From Pseudevernia furfuracea (taxonomy: Eukaryota; Ascomycota; Lecanoromycetes; Lecanorales; Parmeliaceae): a stretch of DNA of 64,000 bases. The position numbers and the translations under genes were made by a program. The notes below the pieces were generated by a model. That model saw nothing but the letters and a program-made list of their open reading frames with translations, was not told the origin of the DNA and searched no databases. Shown here one piece after another: positions 1 through 11,500 of this stretch (positions are counted from its first letter, which is position 1; every line of letters starts with the position of its first letter). Location of the stretch: contig JAIUPT010000014.1 in the NCBI GenBank assembly GCA_022315425.1, positions 310,001 to 374,000 of the forward strand. The letters are read 5' to 3'.

Positions 1-324
1 AGTGGGACATGGAGGGATGTTGCTGAGTCGTGGAGGGACAAGGTTGGGCGCTTGAGGAAGATTGAGAGGCTTGAGGGGATGTGGAAATGGTTGGAGCGCA
101 GGAGCGCCAGAGGGAAGGCTGGATCTGTTGACGCCGAGGAGTTGGAACACTTGGGCAGGCGGAACGATGAGGCGAGGGAGGGCAGTGTTGATGGGGAGAC
201 ATTGTTCGAGGGCGGGGAAGACGAAGATGGAAATGGGGTCGGGCAGGCGAGGAAGAAGGAGGAGATTGAGCTGGATAGCGAGGACTACATGAAGATCAAA
301 CCTACATTGCGGGACAATTACTGA
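1..324 (+). CDS. C-terminal end of an unrecognised protein (5' end outside window)
   Basis: The frame is open from the first base of the window to a TGA at 322-324, about 107 codons with no ATG needed, so this is read as the last part of a gene starting upstream. The piece is rich in Arg, Glu, Asp and Gly: a Trp/Arg-rich start (WRDVAESWRDKVGRLRK), an acidic middle and a charged tail ending IKPTLRDNY. No domain is recognised. It may be a disordered tail or the final helix of a larger protein. The frame is clean and the composition coding-like, but the product is unknown. Confidence 0.5.
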   Translation, partial: SGTWRDVAESWRDKVGRLRKIERLEGMWKWLERRSARGKAGSVDAEELEHLGRRNDEAREGSVDGETLFEGGEDEDGNGVGQARKKEEIELDSEDYMKIKPTLRDNY

Positions 325-2032
325 GGCATATTCATGGCTTTGAGACAAGGTAACAAATGTCTGAGTCAACATCTCGGGCTATTACCAAAGCATTCCTGAT
401 AGACGGCCAGCTGTTCAAATTGGTAGCCTACCAGAAGATATTCGAATATCTGATGATCTGATTTCTCCTTGTCCGCGCCTATTCCTCACTCGTGGCTGCT
501 AGTGGGGGCCTCAGTCCGTCGTTTGGTTCGTCCAGCCTTAACGAATCTCCTTCATTTTCGCATGCAGCCGGTCTCAGAGTGATCCAAACGACAGTGGCTG
601 AAGATATCCAGTAAGTTTCGGTCTCAGTGAAAGGTAATCTCAAGAGGTCCATATTCGCGTCATAACTTCGAATCCGGGTCTCATCCTCGAAGCTCGAAGT
701 TGCTTAATCGTATCTTATCATTTTCTACGTATTCTCATCTATTCTTTAATAACTCTTAGATGCTAATATAAGCAAATCTCAATTGCTATCATCATCGGTG
801 TTGTATGAACCTGCGTAAGAATAAGTAAGTGTCTTATATTGCAAATGATGGTTTATCAAGCAACATATACACATTTTGATTGTTGCTTCGATGAATTGAT
901 CTAAGTTGCTTAATGAATCTACTTCGTAAACATTGCGGGAAGTTCGCCTTGCAAGATATTTTCGTCCCTTTGAACAGTTAGTACTTTGTGGTCTTTGCTA
1001 GATGACAATAGGTCACAGTGCAGAAATGAAGGGTCTCGATTACGTTTCCCGGTGAAGATGCACTCGACGAGAAGCTCTTCGCAACAACAACAACGTGAGA
1101 CTATCGCTCGTCTAAACAAGCCCTGTCACGTCCCGCACCACACAACTTCTATGATGCTCATATTTGCCAAAGGTGGCTGGATGATTTTAGAAACTTTGAA
1201 TTTTGTGTCCGCATTCTGGACCATGTCATGCCACTCCTCGGCGGAACGCTCTCGTGAGTTGAGCATCGCAAGCGTAGTAAGCTCAGTGGATCTAGACAAT
1301 TTCAGTATGCCATTTACTAAGAAGCGCTGAGAGGCTCAGAACTGAAGTCCAGGAAGCAGATCAAAAGGTACTAAGTCCATTTTGAAACCCACCTATGCTT
1401 CCTCTGCTGGTATAAGGAGGTAGTGCCGCACTCGGGTACAAACCGAGTCCTGAATCAAAACCTGTGCACCTGGGTTCAACGCACCGATTAAGGCATCTGA
1501 GTATATGTGCGGAATACTCATCGGACCAGTCGTGGAAATCCAGCGAAAGAAATTTGGGTCCGCGATTTTGGCTTTGGCCTGCATCGAAGAAAATCCTTCC
1601 TACCTACCTTTTACTGTTAAAGCAATTGTATCCGGTCTTTGCATTGCGTGACACCGAACACGCTCTTGGCCACACTGAATAATATTGCCATGCATTGAAT
1701 TTGGTTAAAACAGCACGAAGTGTAGCTACCGCTGAGTCTCTAGGCTTCTCTCTCGAGCGGGACTGTAAGAGCAACTGCCAACAGCGCCAGGCGAGCTAGG
1801 CGCATAACTCTACCTTATCTTCTTGAACACGCTAAGCGGAGAAGCAACTATCTATGGGAGAAGTGGTTCAATTATTGGTGTCTCTATCGGCGGCAACATT
1901 CCATACAATTGGAGTGGAGTAAAGTCATTGGCTACGTAGATAGATACACTATCTTTAGAGGATTAAACCCCAATTCTGGTGCTACGCTGTAGTTGAACGA
2001 TTTGAACCAGACTCTCCATTTCCACCATCCTT
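325..2032. other. Intergenic, 1.7 kb, no gene recognised
   Basis: Short ORFs exist on both strands (for example 986-1330 +), but none has a recognisable motif or a convincing exon structure. The stretch separates two gene 3' ends (the + gene ending at 324 and the - gene ending at 2033), so it should hold two terminators and possibly an unseen non-coding transcript. No tRNA or repeat array was seen. Confidence 0.5.
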
Positions 2033-4822
2033 TCAATTCGTATCCTTTGCCATGGTATTAACCGTATTAGGACGCCCATCTATGTGCCCAGAAACAGGCC
2101 CGGTGCCCTTCTTGCCCCCCTTCTGACCAAATTCCATATCTTTCCTAGGCCGCGGACCAAAGGGACGATACTGTAGATTCTCCCTCTCTTCTGCTTCAGC
2201 AAACAAGTGATTAGGGCCTTTGCCAGGAAAGACACCCGCATTTTGTATCAATGTATGGGCCCTCCGAAACTCATCCCGTATGGCAACGATGCCATTGTGT
2301 ACCACTGTCCGTGCAATATTGTGGTCAATTTCGAATGGATCCTCAATAGCGAACAAATATCGCTGGCGAATTTCTTTTGTTTGGGGACCTGGCCCACTCA
2401 GGTCAACAGTTTCTGTTTTAGCACCCGTCCATCCTTTTGCTTGTTTGGGTAGGGTGCCGCCAATTGTGCGCAAAGAGAGCGCATCCTGAGTCCAGGCGAA
2501 GCCACCAGAAGGGGATCCGTACCCTTGCTGGGCGAAGTAGTGGAAAAACCCTTGCAGTAATGATCCGAGAGGCTCTTGGTTGAAGGTTAATTGCCCTCGA
2601 TGAGCAAGATCGAGGATTTTCTCTTCATTTCTGAAGAATTGAATGTTATATCCCTCCAGCGAGACTTCCTTAGCAGACATGTCATCTTGCAACACCAGCG
2701 GCGAAACTTGGAGGTTAGGCACAACGGGCGGGTTGGCGACATTGACAAGATAATGCAAAACCATGAGCACATAGCCGTAGGATGAAAGTGTACCATGATA
2801 CGGAGTATTGATCTTTCGCTTCTTAGACCACGCTTTGACGAAAAGGACCATTTGGCGGACCCTTGGATCGCAAGATGCGTAGCACTTCAAGAGATGGGAA
2901 TTGTGTAGGGCTAAATGGTTGGAGAAATTGATGTCGCATTGGATGCCGACCCCCTCCTTCGGGAAATCAAGTGGGTGGGCTGCCGGAGGTAGGCGATATC
3001 TCCCAAGAATATTTGGCAGGTCTTGAAGCGCAGCACGGGCCTTCTCAAGCTGCTCATCGTTATGGGGCTTGGGATCACGTCTTTCAGAGGGTTGGGTCTG
3101 GAGTTCATTGCGTTGGACGGTCTGGACACCATGCCTTTCGAATGCTGAAATAAAATGTTTAACAACACGTCTCTCTGCTGGTTCATACCATCCATCCTTT
3201 ATCGCGAGTTTGTACAGGCGGGCTCGCTCTATATCAGGTTTGTCAGCCAGACTTGGGTCGTCACCCTCCCGGTCGTTCATTGGTTTCTTGGATTGTCCTT
3301 CGCTTTCTATTTGAGATGAGGTTCTACTCTTTACTTGTGCAGTGTCGGATGTCGATTCTCTAGAGGACTTGGCGCTTTCGGAAGCATTGTGACCTTGAGT
3401 ATCGTCAGGTTTGGCAATGTTTTGGCGTTCAGCACCAACAGTCGCTTGGTTGGCTGCTGCGTCGTTTGGTGGATTCTGAGGAACAGTTAAGTCAGGCTTC
3501 TCCAGACGCTTCTCTTTTCGTTTCCGCGTCTCTTCAACTTTAGGGTCTGGGGGTGGTGCATCCCTCTCTTTCTCATATCTTGTGCGCTCTGCCAGAAGTA
3601 AAGTCGCTAATTCGGGGGTAGGCTTTTCACAAAATCGAATAATTGGGACCCTTGTCCTTGTGAGGAGTCTTGCACCGTAGCCTAGATCAAGCAGTGCCTT
3701 CTCGATTAATCTCGGAAGGTTTGACTCCGGCGATGATGGTTGGGGCTGTGACATAGGGGAGACAAGTATCAGGTCCATGTCAGAAGATTTCGTAGCGAAT
3801 GTCGTACTAAGACTTCCAAAGCATCTCAACTCTACACTATCAGACACAAATGCTGCATCCCTATCTCGGTGCATCTCATACTCCGACACCGTTCTTTGGC
3901 ACACCAGTTCCAAAGATTGCCGCAGCGCTTGCTTCTCTAGGAACTCTTCCGGACTGATTTCTGCCTTCAATATCTCAACCTTTGCCAGGTCTTCAAGATA
4001 ACTGACTTGTGTATCTGGAGGTGCTCGGAAGGGCTGGTTTTGGACACGGCTTTCTTTTTGTGGTTGCATGCCATAGGGACCAGGGTTATACAACCGTCTA
4101 TTCGTTGGCGGTGGCCGATTGTAAGGTTGGTTCCCTACAGAGAAAGCCTGGTTTGGTGGGTAAATCCCTGAGTGATGAGCAGGAACTCGGTGTTGTATGG
4201 GGAAAATGTGGCTTCCGTGACTCTGATTGTTGTTGCCTGCTTGGCCTGGCTGAGGGGCAAGACCACGCAAATGCGGAAGTTGGTTCTGTACAACTGGACC
4301 CTGACTTGGTGGTACATTCTGGGTAGGATGCGGTGCTCTGGACATTCGATTGGGAGGTTGCCAATTAGTTGGAGCACTAGACGGAACGTTCTCGTTCAAT
4401 TGTACTGCCTGTTGGTGTCTATGAGCTTGGTTCGGCCTCCTGGAAATGCGTTGATTGGGGCCGTAGCTTCCATTATGACCAGTCTGTGGGGGCATGGGTC
4501 CATTCGGAGCACCGTTGTTAAGAATCATACCGCGAAGACGTCCCTCGAGATTGTTGTCAGTGGCCACCGAATGTGGCGTATCAGAAGCGGGGCGGGCATG
4601 TATTTGTCTCGTTGGGAGATTGACTTGAGGCGTCGCTGGTAGGCTGGGAAAGTAGTTGTTCAGAGACATAGCATTAGGCTCTGCAGAGGCCGCATTGAAG
4701 ACATTGGGAGGGGCGGCAGGCCGCTGCACAGGCATTGCTGGCAAGTTAACACGAGGCCTGTTTCCATACTCATTGGCTGTAGATCCGTCATAGCTCGTTC
4801 CGTGTGATTCGAAGCCTGCCAT
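2033..4822 (-). CDS. Cid1-type poly(A)/poly(U) RNA nucleotidyltransferase
   Basis: A 929-residue protein if the ATG at 4822 is used; the frame stays open upstream to a GTG at 4909, so a short upstream exon cannot be excluded. Residues 1 to about 290 are disordered (Pro, Asn, Gln rich). The nucleotidyltransferase core follows: a FGSLSTTFATKSSDMDL motif with the first two catalytic Asp at about 348 and 350, then the third in GIQCDINFSN at about 630. The central helical domain (VRQMVLFVKAWSKKRKIN) and a PAP-associated region (EPLGSLLQGFFHYF) come next. Family enzymes add A or U to RNA 3' ends in turnover. About 280 residues lie between the second and third Asp, far more than in Cid1, because of a charged disordered insertion. 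Which nucleotide it uses cannot be told. Confidence 0.88.
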   Translation of the reverse strand: MAGFESHGTSYDGSTANEYGNRPRVNLPAMPVQRPAAPPNVFNAASAEPNAMSLNNYFPSLPATPQVNLPTRQIHARPASDTPHSVATDNNLEGRLRGMILNNGAPNGPMPPQTGHNGSYGPNQRISRRPNQAHRHQQAVQLNENVPSSAPTNWQPPNRMSRAPHPTQNVPPSQGPVVQNQLPHLRGLAPQPGQAGNNNQSHGSHIFPIQHRVPAHHSGIYPPNQAFSVGNQPYNRPPPTNRRLYNPGPYGMQPQKESRVQNQPFRAPPDTQVSYLEDLAKVEILKAEISPEEFLEKQALRQSLELVCQRTVSEYEMHRDRDAAFVSDSVELRCFGSLSTTFATKSSDMDLILVSPMSQPQPSSPESNLPRLIEKALLDLGYGARLLTRTRVPIIRFCEKPTPELATLLLAERTRYEKERDAPPPDPKVEETRKRKEKRLEKPDLTVPQNPPNDAAANQATVGAERQNIAKPDDTQGHNASESAKSSRESTSDTAQVKSRTSSQIESEGQSKKPMNDREGDDPSLADKPDIERARLYKLAIKDGWYEPAERRVVKHFISAFERHGVQTVQRNELQTQPSERRDPKPHNDEQLEKARAALQDLPNILGRYRLPPAAHPLDFPKEGVGIQCDINFSNHLALHNSHLLKCYASCDPRVRQMVLFVKAWSKKRKINTPYHGTLSSYGYVLMVLHYLVNVANPPVVPNLQVSPLVLQDDMSAKEVSLEGYNIQFFRNEEKILDLAHRGQLTFNQEPLGSLLQGFFHYFAQQGYGSPSGGFAWTQDALSLRTIGGTLPKQAKGWTGAKTETVDLSGPGPQTKEIRQRYLFAIEDPFEIDHNIARTVVHNGIVAIRDEFRRAHTLIQNAGVFPGKGPNHLFAEAEERENLQYRPFGPRPRKDMEFGQKGGKKGTGPVSGHIDGRPNTVNTMAKDTN

Positions 4823-5672
4823 GAGTGCTGTGTTGTTGACGAGATACCAGATGTTTGTGGTGATTGCAAAGCTATTTGCTTGGAGGGCTGCATTCGGAGG
4901 ATGATTCACAACTGGTGGCTGTGATGCTTTAACTGTTTAAGACCTAGCCGTAGATATAGGTTGTATTGATAGTGAATCCTGGCCGGTCAGTCACAAAGAA
5001 TGAATAGAAGAACAATTGGAGTCACTTTTGCCGGTCCGCATCTTGGCAAGATAGGTGTGCTGATTCACAAATTAGGCTATGGCATGGTTTGTGACGTCAG
5101 GTTGCAGCTTCAATGCTTATGTTATGCCATATTTTTGTTGTCAATGCGTGTGTCCGCTTTTGTTACCTGGCATGGTGGAGACCGACGTTCGTCATTATAG
5201 GGCATGTTCTCGATTTTCAATTCCTCTACTGTAATCAATAGCAGAAATCGAACGTTCCTGTTTGCAATCAAGGCACTTCAAGAATCTATGCATACTAAAT
5301 GATTTCAGGAAGAAGTGACGAAGAACACAATTTTAGAGTAAAGAATCTTGAAAGAGCCGCGCGGGTAGATCTTTGGCTAATTAAGCGCTTGTAGGGCTGT
5401 TCTACTCCGCCTGCGAGCAAGGGAAACACGGAGGAATGAATGGACAAAGACCAACCATCCACAACCTGCAACCTTCCTGCAAGCGCTCTCTTACATATCC
5501 GTTAACAATTTCTGCGTTGTAGGGCCCTTAGACGAAGCCATGATTTAGAAGATCAGCTACTGCGCTCCAGTCGCACCAACGTCTCTCACCTTCAACACCC
5601 TCCAACTCATCTCACCATCATCGTCCTGACAAGCTCCCAACATCTCTCAAACTTCTTTCAAACACCTTCCTC
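4823..5672. promoter_or_regulatory. Divergent promoter region between the Cid1-type gene and TFIIF alpha
   Basis: 850 bp between two start codons pointing away from each other, so it must hold both promoters. The 200 bp before the + gene are rich in C/T tracts, as is common just upstream of filamentous-fungal starts. No specific factor site is claimed. Confidence 0.55.
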
Positions 5673-8083
5673 ATGAGCGCCTCACCAGCCGAGCGTACGC
5701 CTGGGCGTACGCCAGGGCAAACACCTAACGGTGTGCTGGGGCCTATAAAGCGTAGACCACAGGCAGACCCCATGGTACGACCTAAAGTCAGACAGAAGCC
5801 GCGGCCACAGCACTTTGCGAATTCAATCGCGCCTTCCAATCTGCAGGCGAATGGCGTCAGAGCTCCTGGTCCTGGACAGACACAAGCGATGCCCCAGCAC
5901 CCTGGAAGGCCAAACCCTGCATTCTCACGTCCGCCACCTGCGCCTATGAACTACTCAGAAAACGCCAACAGTGGCTTTTCATCTCACATAGTTGGAGAAT
6001 ACCGCGACTATCCGTTGGTCATGACAAAGCGAGCTTTAATGGAAGGCTTTAGGAACCATGTTGCACGGTTCTCTAGTAAGAGGAATATCGATCCTCGAAA
6101 CACCAACGAATTTGAACGTCCCGTCAGACTACATCGGAGGGATCCCAGAGCACCACCAGCCGGTGGAGGAGGTGTCAAGGGCGAGGACCAGGCAATGGGC
6201 GGCACGGAAGGCATAGATGACAAGGAAAAAGAGAGACAAGATATCCTAAGAGCTGAGAGAGAAGCCCAGCGAGCGATAGATATGGCTCTCGTAGCACCCG
6301 CTATAAATAGTGGAGGCGGAAAGAAGCTTGGCAATTTTCAGAAGAAGACAGAGCAGGTGTATCGGAACGACAAAACAGAGGCGCAGAAGAAACAATCCCA
6401 ACTGCGTTACGAAGAAGCTCTTCCATGGCATTTGGAAGATTTTGACAATAAGAGCACCTGGGTGGGAAGCTACGAAGCTGCCTTGTCCGACACCTACGCC
6501 ATGATGCACCAAGGGCCAGATGGCGCATTCCGAGTGGTGCCTCTTCAAAAATGGTACAAGTTCACCCAGAAAAATCAGTTCAAGACTTTGACAATCGATG
6601 AAGCGGAGACCCGCTTCAACAAGAAAGTCAAGGAGCCGCGTTGGTTTATGGACTCCGAGCAGGCAAGACTGCAGAGGCAGACGGAGCTGGAAAACAAGAA
6701 AGCCGGTAACAAGCTGTTTCTGGGTGAACGGGAGAACGGCGGCGGAGGCAGGAGATCGGCAGTCCCCAAAGTCAAGCAGGAGAACGCTGACGCCGATGAC
6801 CTTGACTTCATAGAAGATCGCTTCGCAGACGACGAGGAGCATATGGTTTTTGAAGAGGATGATGACACGAAAGAGGCCGAAGAAAGAATCAAAAAAGATC
6901 AGCTGCAGGCGAACGTCTTTGACCTCAAGGAGGAGAAAGAGTATGAAAAGCAGGAGTTATTGGAGAAAAAGGAGAAGGAAGCTCAGAAGAAGCTTGGAAA
7001 AAGTGTCAAGAAAGCTCTCAAGAGGCGTGAAAAGAACTACGTCTATGATTCTGACTCCTCGAACAACCCATATACGTCACAGGTATACTCCATGCTGACA
7101 ATTCAAGCTCATTCGCTGACAATGTCCAGAGCGAGTCCGACGATACGGAAACCGAGCGCCTGAAGGAAGAGGAGGCTAAGAAGGAAGAGGAGCGCCAGAA
7201 AGCCGAGAACAAAATCACTCCGGACGGGGAAAAGAAGAAATCAAAGTCCTCCGGCGCCTCTGGAACCAACACCCCCTCTGGCCGCCCATCGAAGCACGCC
7301 GACCCCCTCAAGAACTCCACCTCGAGCAACAATCTCAAAAAGCGAGCTGGATCACCCCTGAATTCGGAAGCAAGCGGCAATGAGTCCTCCCGCAAGAAGC
7401 AAAAGAAGAAGCACCCTCTCACTACCGCTCAACTACAATCAGCCTCAACCCTCCAAGCACCCTCACGTCCTGGCTCTCCTCCCATACTCACCGGGAAGGA
7501 CCCGAAGATCCCTGCCAAACGTCGTCACGGTTCGGGCAGCGATACAGAGGGCAACGCTGGCTCTGGCGGCGACATGAGCGATGGTACCCGGAAGAAAAAA
7601 CTCAAGCTAACCATGTCGAGCAAAAACGGGTCGCCTCTGGGAAGCAGAGCTGCAAGTCCGGATCTAACCAACGGTGCAAAGCCCGCTCCAGGCGCAAGCC
7701 GTGCCGCAAGTCCTGGTACGACCCTCCCTTCCCTTTCTCTAAGCGCGTTATCCGATGCGCTCCCCTAGCACTCCTGAAGAGCGACCACTATCTCTCTCTC
7801 CCTTCCTCTTCGAGGGCCCAAAGAGTCAAATTTCAGAGCTAACAACCCTCCGCTTGCAGGTCGCTCACCCCCACCACCAGCCGAAACACAAACGGCCCCC
7901 TTCCCCACCGGCGAAGAAGTCCGCTCCAAGATCCCACCCACGGGCATCACAGTCGGCGAATTGCTCGCGTGTTTCAAAGGAGCTGTCGCGACGTCGGAGG
8001 AGAAGACGCGGTTTACGGCGTTGATGAGACAGTATTCGAGGTTCGATAAGACGACTAGGAAGTTGATGCCTGTGGATCCGTAG
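5673..8083 (+). CDS. TFG1: Transcription initiation factor IIF large (alpha, RAP74/Tfg1) subunit
   Basis: Three exons: 5673-7082, 7130-7715, 7860-8083. The introns (47 bp GTATAC..CCAG; 144 bp GTACGA..GCAG) keep the frame and give 739 residues. The N-terminal half holds the TFIIF-alpha dimerisation domain: EYRDYPLVMTKRALMEGF near residue 109 and WHLEDFDNKSTWVGSYEA near 250. An acidic and lysine-rich linker follows (DDLDFIEDRFADDEEH, then KKSKSS and SRAASP stretches). The last 50 residues form the winged helix (GITVGELLACFKGAV, then a short basic end). In the family this subunit pairs with TFIIF beta and RNA polymerase II at promoters, in the nucleus. The final exon exists only after splicing, which strongly supports the model. 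Stop is TAG. Confidence 0.93.
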
Positions 8084-8594
8084 GGCGGAGATACGTGCGG
8101 CCCGGCTAGTGGAAGGGAGGTAAGGGGAGGAGAACGCGTGGGGCGAATTCACGTGCTTGTTGTCACTGGAAGGATTGAATGACGCTGGCTAGGAAACTAG
8201 GATACGTACCCTTTGAGCGTTTGGCCACAGATCGAGAGCGAGAGCCTTGGTCTTTGGCGATTATCGTATAGCGAGATATGATGAGACTCGACATGAGATA
8301 CTTATGCAGCATGGATCTGAAAGCACTCTGCAGACAGTTTAAATCGAATGGGTTACATACAGCACCGCTCAAAGAGCATTACAATAAAGTATCCGAGGCG
8401 TAACCTGTCTATGTACTAGTATCAACCCAAGAGCCCCGTTTGCCAATATCATAACGGCAACCATCTGGAAGGAGGTAGAGCCATGATGTGATGGTACACC
8501 GAGCACGCCAGCACGCCATTTTCGTTCCAAGCCAGGGCCCCTTTCCTATGCACAATATGCCTTAAGCGAATGTCTGTTACCAGAAAGATCTCCA
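8084..8594. other. Convergent intergenic region between TFIIF alpha and FAS2
   Basis: 511 bp between two gene 3' ends facing each other. It should contain both polyadenylation regions. No ORF, repeat or RNA gene is supported. Confidence 0.5.
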
Positions 8595-11500
8595 TCAAAA
8601 CTTCGAAACAGCTATAGCAATAGCCTGGGCATCATTATGGCTGATGCTCACTTCCACTCCCTTGACGCCAGCTTTGTTGGCGGCAGCTTTGGCGTCACCG
8701 TGTAGCTGTACGCTCATTAGCTTTTTGTACCCAGACGCATCATGCGAGCATGGACTCACAGTAACAAAAGGTGCGCCATTCTCGTCATTGCCAATCTCAA
8801 TATCCTTCAACGCAGCGCCTGCCCCTCTGCTTGGGACGCCTAAGCTCTTGAAGACGGCCTCCTTTGCGCTCCATTTCCCAGCGAAGCTGGCTTGCGCACT
8901 TCCTGCTTTCTGGCAGTATGCTTGTTCAGCGGACGTAAAGTTACGGTCAACAAAGGTTTCATTCTCGATATTGATAGCCTCAACATTCTCAATGTCGACG
9001 CCGATCTTTGAGTTTTCCGATGCATTGGCTTTTATCAGAGACTCAGCCATCTCTCGGGCCTGTTCGACCTTGGGATCGTGGGCTTTGTGAGGAGCAATGG
9101 GATACGTGAGCTCATGGGATTTCTTGTCCACGGTCACGCGCGCATTGGGGTTGAGGAAGACTTGGCTTTGTTGTGCATCCGTGTACGGAGAGTGTGTCTT
9201 GGCGACGAACATGGTGTTTGTGATGAGACCGTTGTGGAAGTATCGATAAGCGCGCTTCTGTCGTGCTTTGACCTTTTGCTTGTACGTTTGGAATTGTGCT
9301 TCGTCGAGGGTAGCGAAGAGGTATTTTGGGTGGATCCCAATGGCCTGAGCGCCTTTTTGGCCAAACCCGAAGGAAGTGACCGAGAACGCTTTGACGCCGT
9401 CGGTTTGGATGGAGCGGCTGGGATAGACGATGTATTCGAACTTCTCCATAACTTTGTCAATATTGTCTGCGTTTCGGTTGCCGGGTACGAGACCGCTGTT
9501 CAAAACTTGTAAGCAGCCATTGAACATCCAGGCTCCAGCAGCACCCTTTGGATGACCGGTCAGATACTTCTGGAAGATACCAAGCAGAGCATTACCCTTC
9601 TTCCGGCCGAGATGCTTCATTTGCTGGCAGATGACATCGGACTCATTCTTGTCATTGGCGACTGTCGACGTTCCATGGAACGACGCAACACCAAGATCAT
9701 CGATCGTTAGACCCCAGGTAGCAAGTGCTCCTCGAAGTGGTGCAATCCGCGAATCCTCTTTCCAGAAGTTGTTCCCCAAGCTGAACGTTGCTTCCTTCTC
9801 TTGCCGAGTGGCCTCCCGTTCGATGTGCGCAGTCCGGTCTTGCATGTACTCCGACTCATTGAAATCACCACCTTGTGACTTCATTGCGGTGACTTCGTCT
9901 TGTAAGTACATGAGCTCAGACTCATGCCATTGCTTGATCTGTGCTTTCCTCATATCGAGCTGTCGCCTTCGGTACTTGATATCTAAAAGAGGTGAAGGAA
10001 ATTTGGAAGGGGTTTCGCGAGCTGTGGTCAGGACACCTTGGCCAGGAGCTGGTACGGATCGACCAATTTTGTCTGTGGCTGTGGCAGTAAGCCCCAGAAT
10101 TCCATAAATCGGTACACCCATATCCAAGGCGAGTTGAGCACTCATGATCACCTGCATGCCACATCCTTGTGACTCCATGAAGCCATTTCGAGTAGTGGTA
10201 GTGGGGCGAGACATCTCTTTTGGTGTTCTACCGTGAGCAAACTCATCTTCTGCGTTGCTCGTGGCTTTCATGTTGGCGAATTCGTAAGAGCCTTCCTCTT
10301 GGAAATCATCAAAACCACCAACGAAGCAGACCTTAGCCTTTCCTTCCAAAATAGTCTCGTAGCCGATATCGACTGATTCAACTGCCGTAGCACATGCACC
10401 AACAGGGGTCTTGATCGGGCCAGTAGAAGAGAGCAGCAGCATGTTGACCCAGGCGCTCATTGTGTTAATAAACGACTCTTGTAGGATGTCCTTTTGCAGA
10501 GGCTTGTCCAAGAAACGGTCTTTGTACATTCCACGCAAGGCAGTAGTCCCACCAATACCTGAACCTATACAATTTCCGACCTCCGAGATATGAACGTACT
10601 GATAGAACTCATAGGGGTCGGTGATACCGGATGCAAGGAGAGATTCGACAGTGCAGACGAGGACATAGAGAGTGACAGGGTCGACTTGGGAGATGATATC
10701 GTCGGGAATGCCGTAGGTCTTTGCACTCCAGCCAGTAGGTATTTGACCAGCGACGAGACGATCGAACTTGAGTGCTTTCGGAATGAGTAGAGTCGCTCCT
10801 TTCTTCAAGCGAACAGTGAATTCTCCGGACTCAGCGACCTCAAAAACCTCGACTTTGTCGCCATGCTCCCGCTTGAATTCTTCGGCGGTTTCCTTCGACG
10901 ATTCAAACGGATCAAGGTCCTCTTCGATCACGACTTCCTGCATGAGCTGCTTCTTATTCGGGTCGTAGCCATTAAAGAGCTCAGGCTCAATCAGACGAAT
11001 ACCAGAATGTTCCAAGACGTATTTCTCGTATTTGCCTTTGACATCCTTGTCATCTACTGGATCGCCAGTCTTGGCATCCACCCAGCCTGAGTGCGATTTA
11101 CCTTTGAGTGGGCCGTTATGATTCCGGATGAGGCCCATGATCCAAGCCATCTCAACGCATCCTTCAAGCGAGAATTGGCCGTAAGCCTCCATCTCCCATC
11201 TCGTCCGGGAGTTACCCCATGGTCCAACTTCAGAGAAGCCTGTGACGACAACGACTTTATCAAGGTTGACCATTCCCTTGAGATTCCCATTGAGAGGCTC
11301 GATATCATTCTTCCAATCTGGCAACTCTGGAAACTGGTACTTGATGTTGGCACGTGGCTCGACGGTAACCCTCTTATATAGCGCTTCGCCGTCTTCTCCG
11401 TTGACAACCTTGTTCTCGATGGCAGTCTCTTTGGTCACGGCTTTTCGGACTTCGCTAGTCTCAGTAATTTCCTTACGAAGGTTGGTCATGAGATCCTTGA

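Noticed and set aside
660..690. tRNA-like B box (CTTCGAATCCGGG)
   Set aside because: No pairing T-arm, no A box at the right distance and no acceptor stem.
986..1330. 114-codon ORF in the first intergenic region
   Set aside because: No recognisable domain; expected by chance in 1.7 kb.
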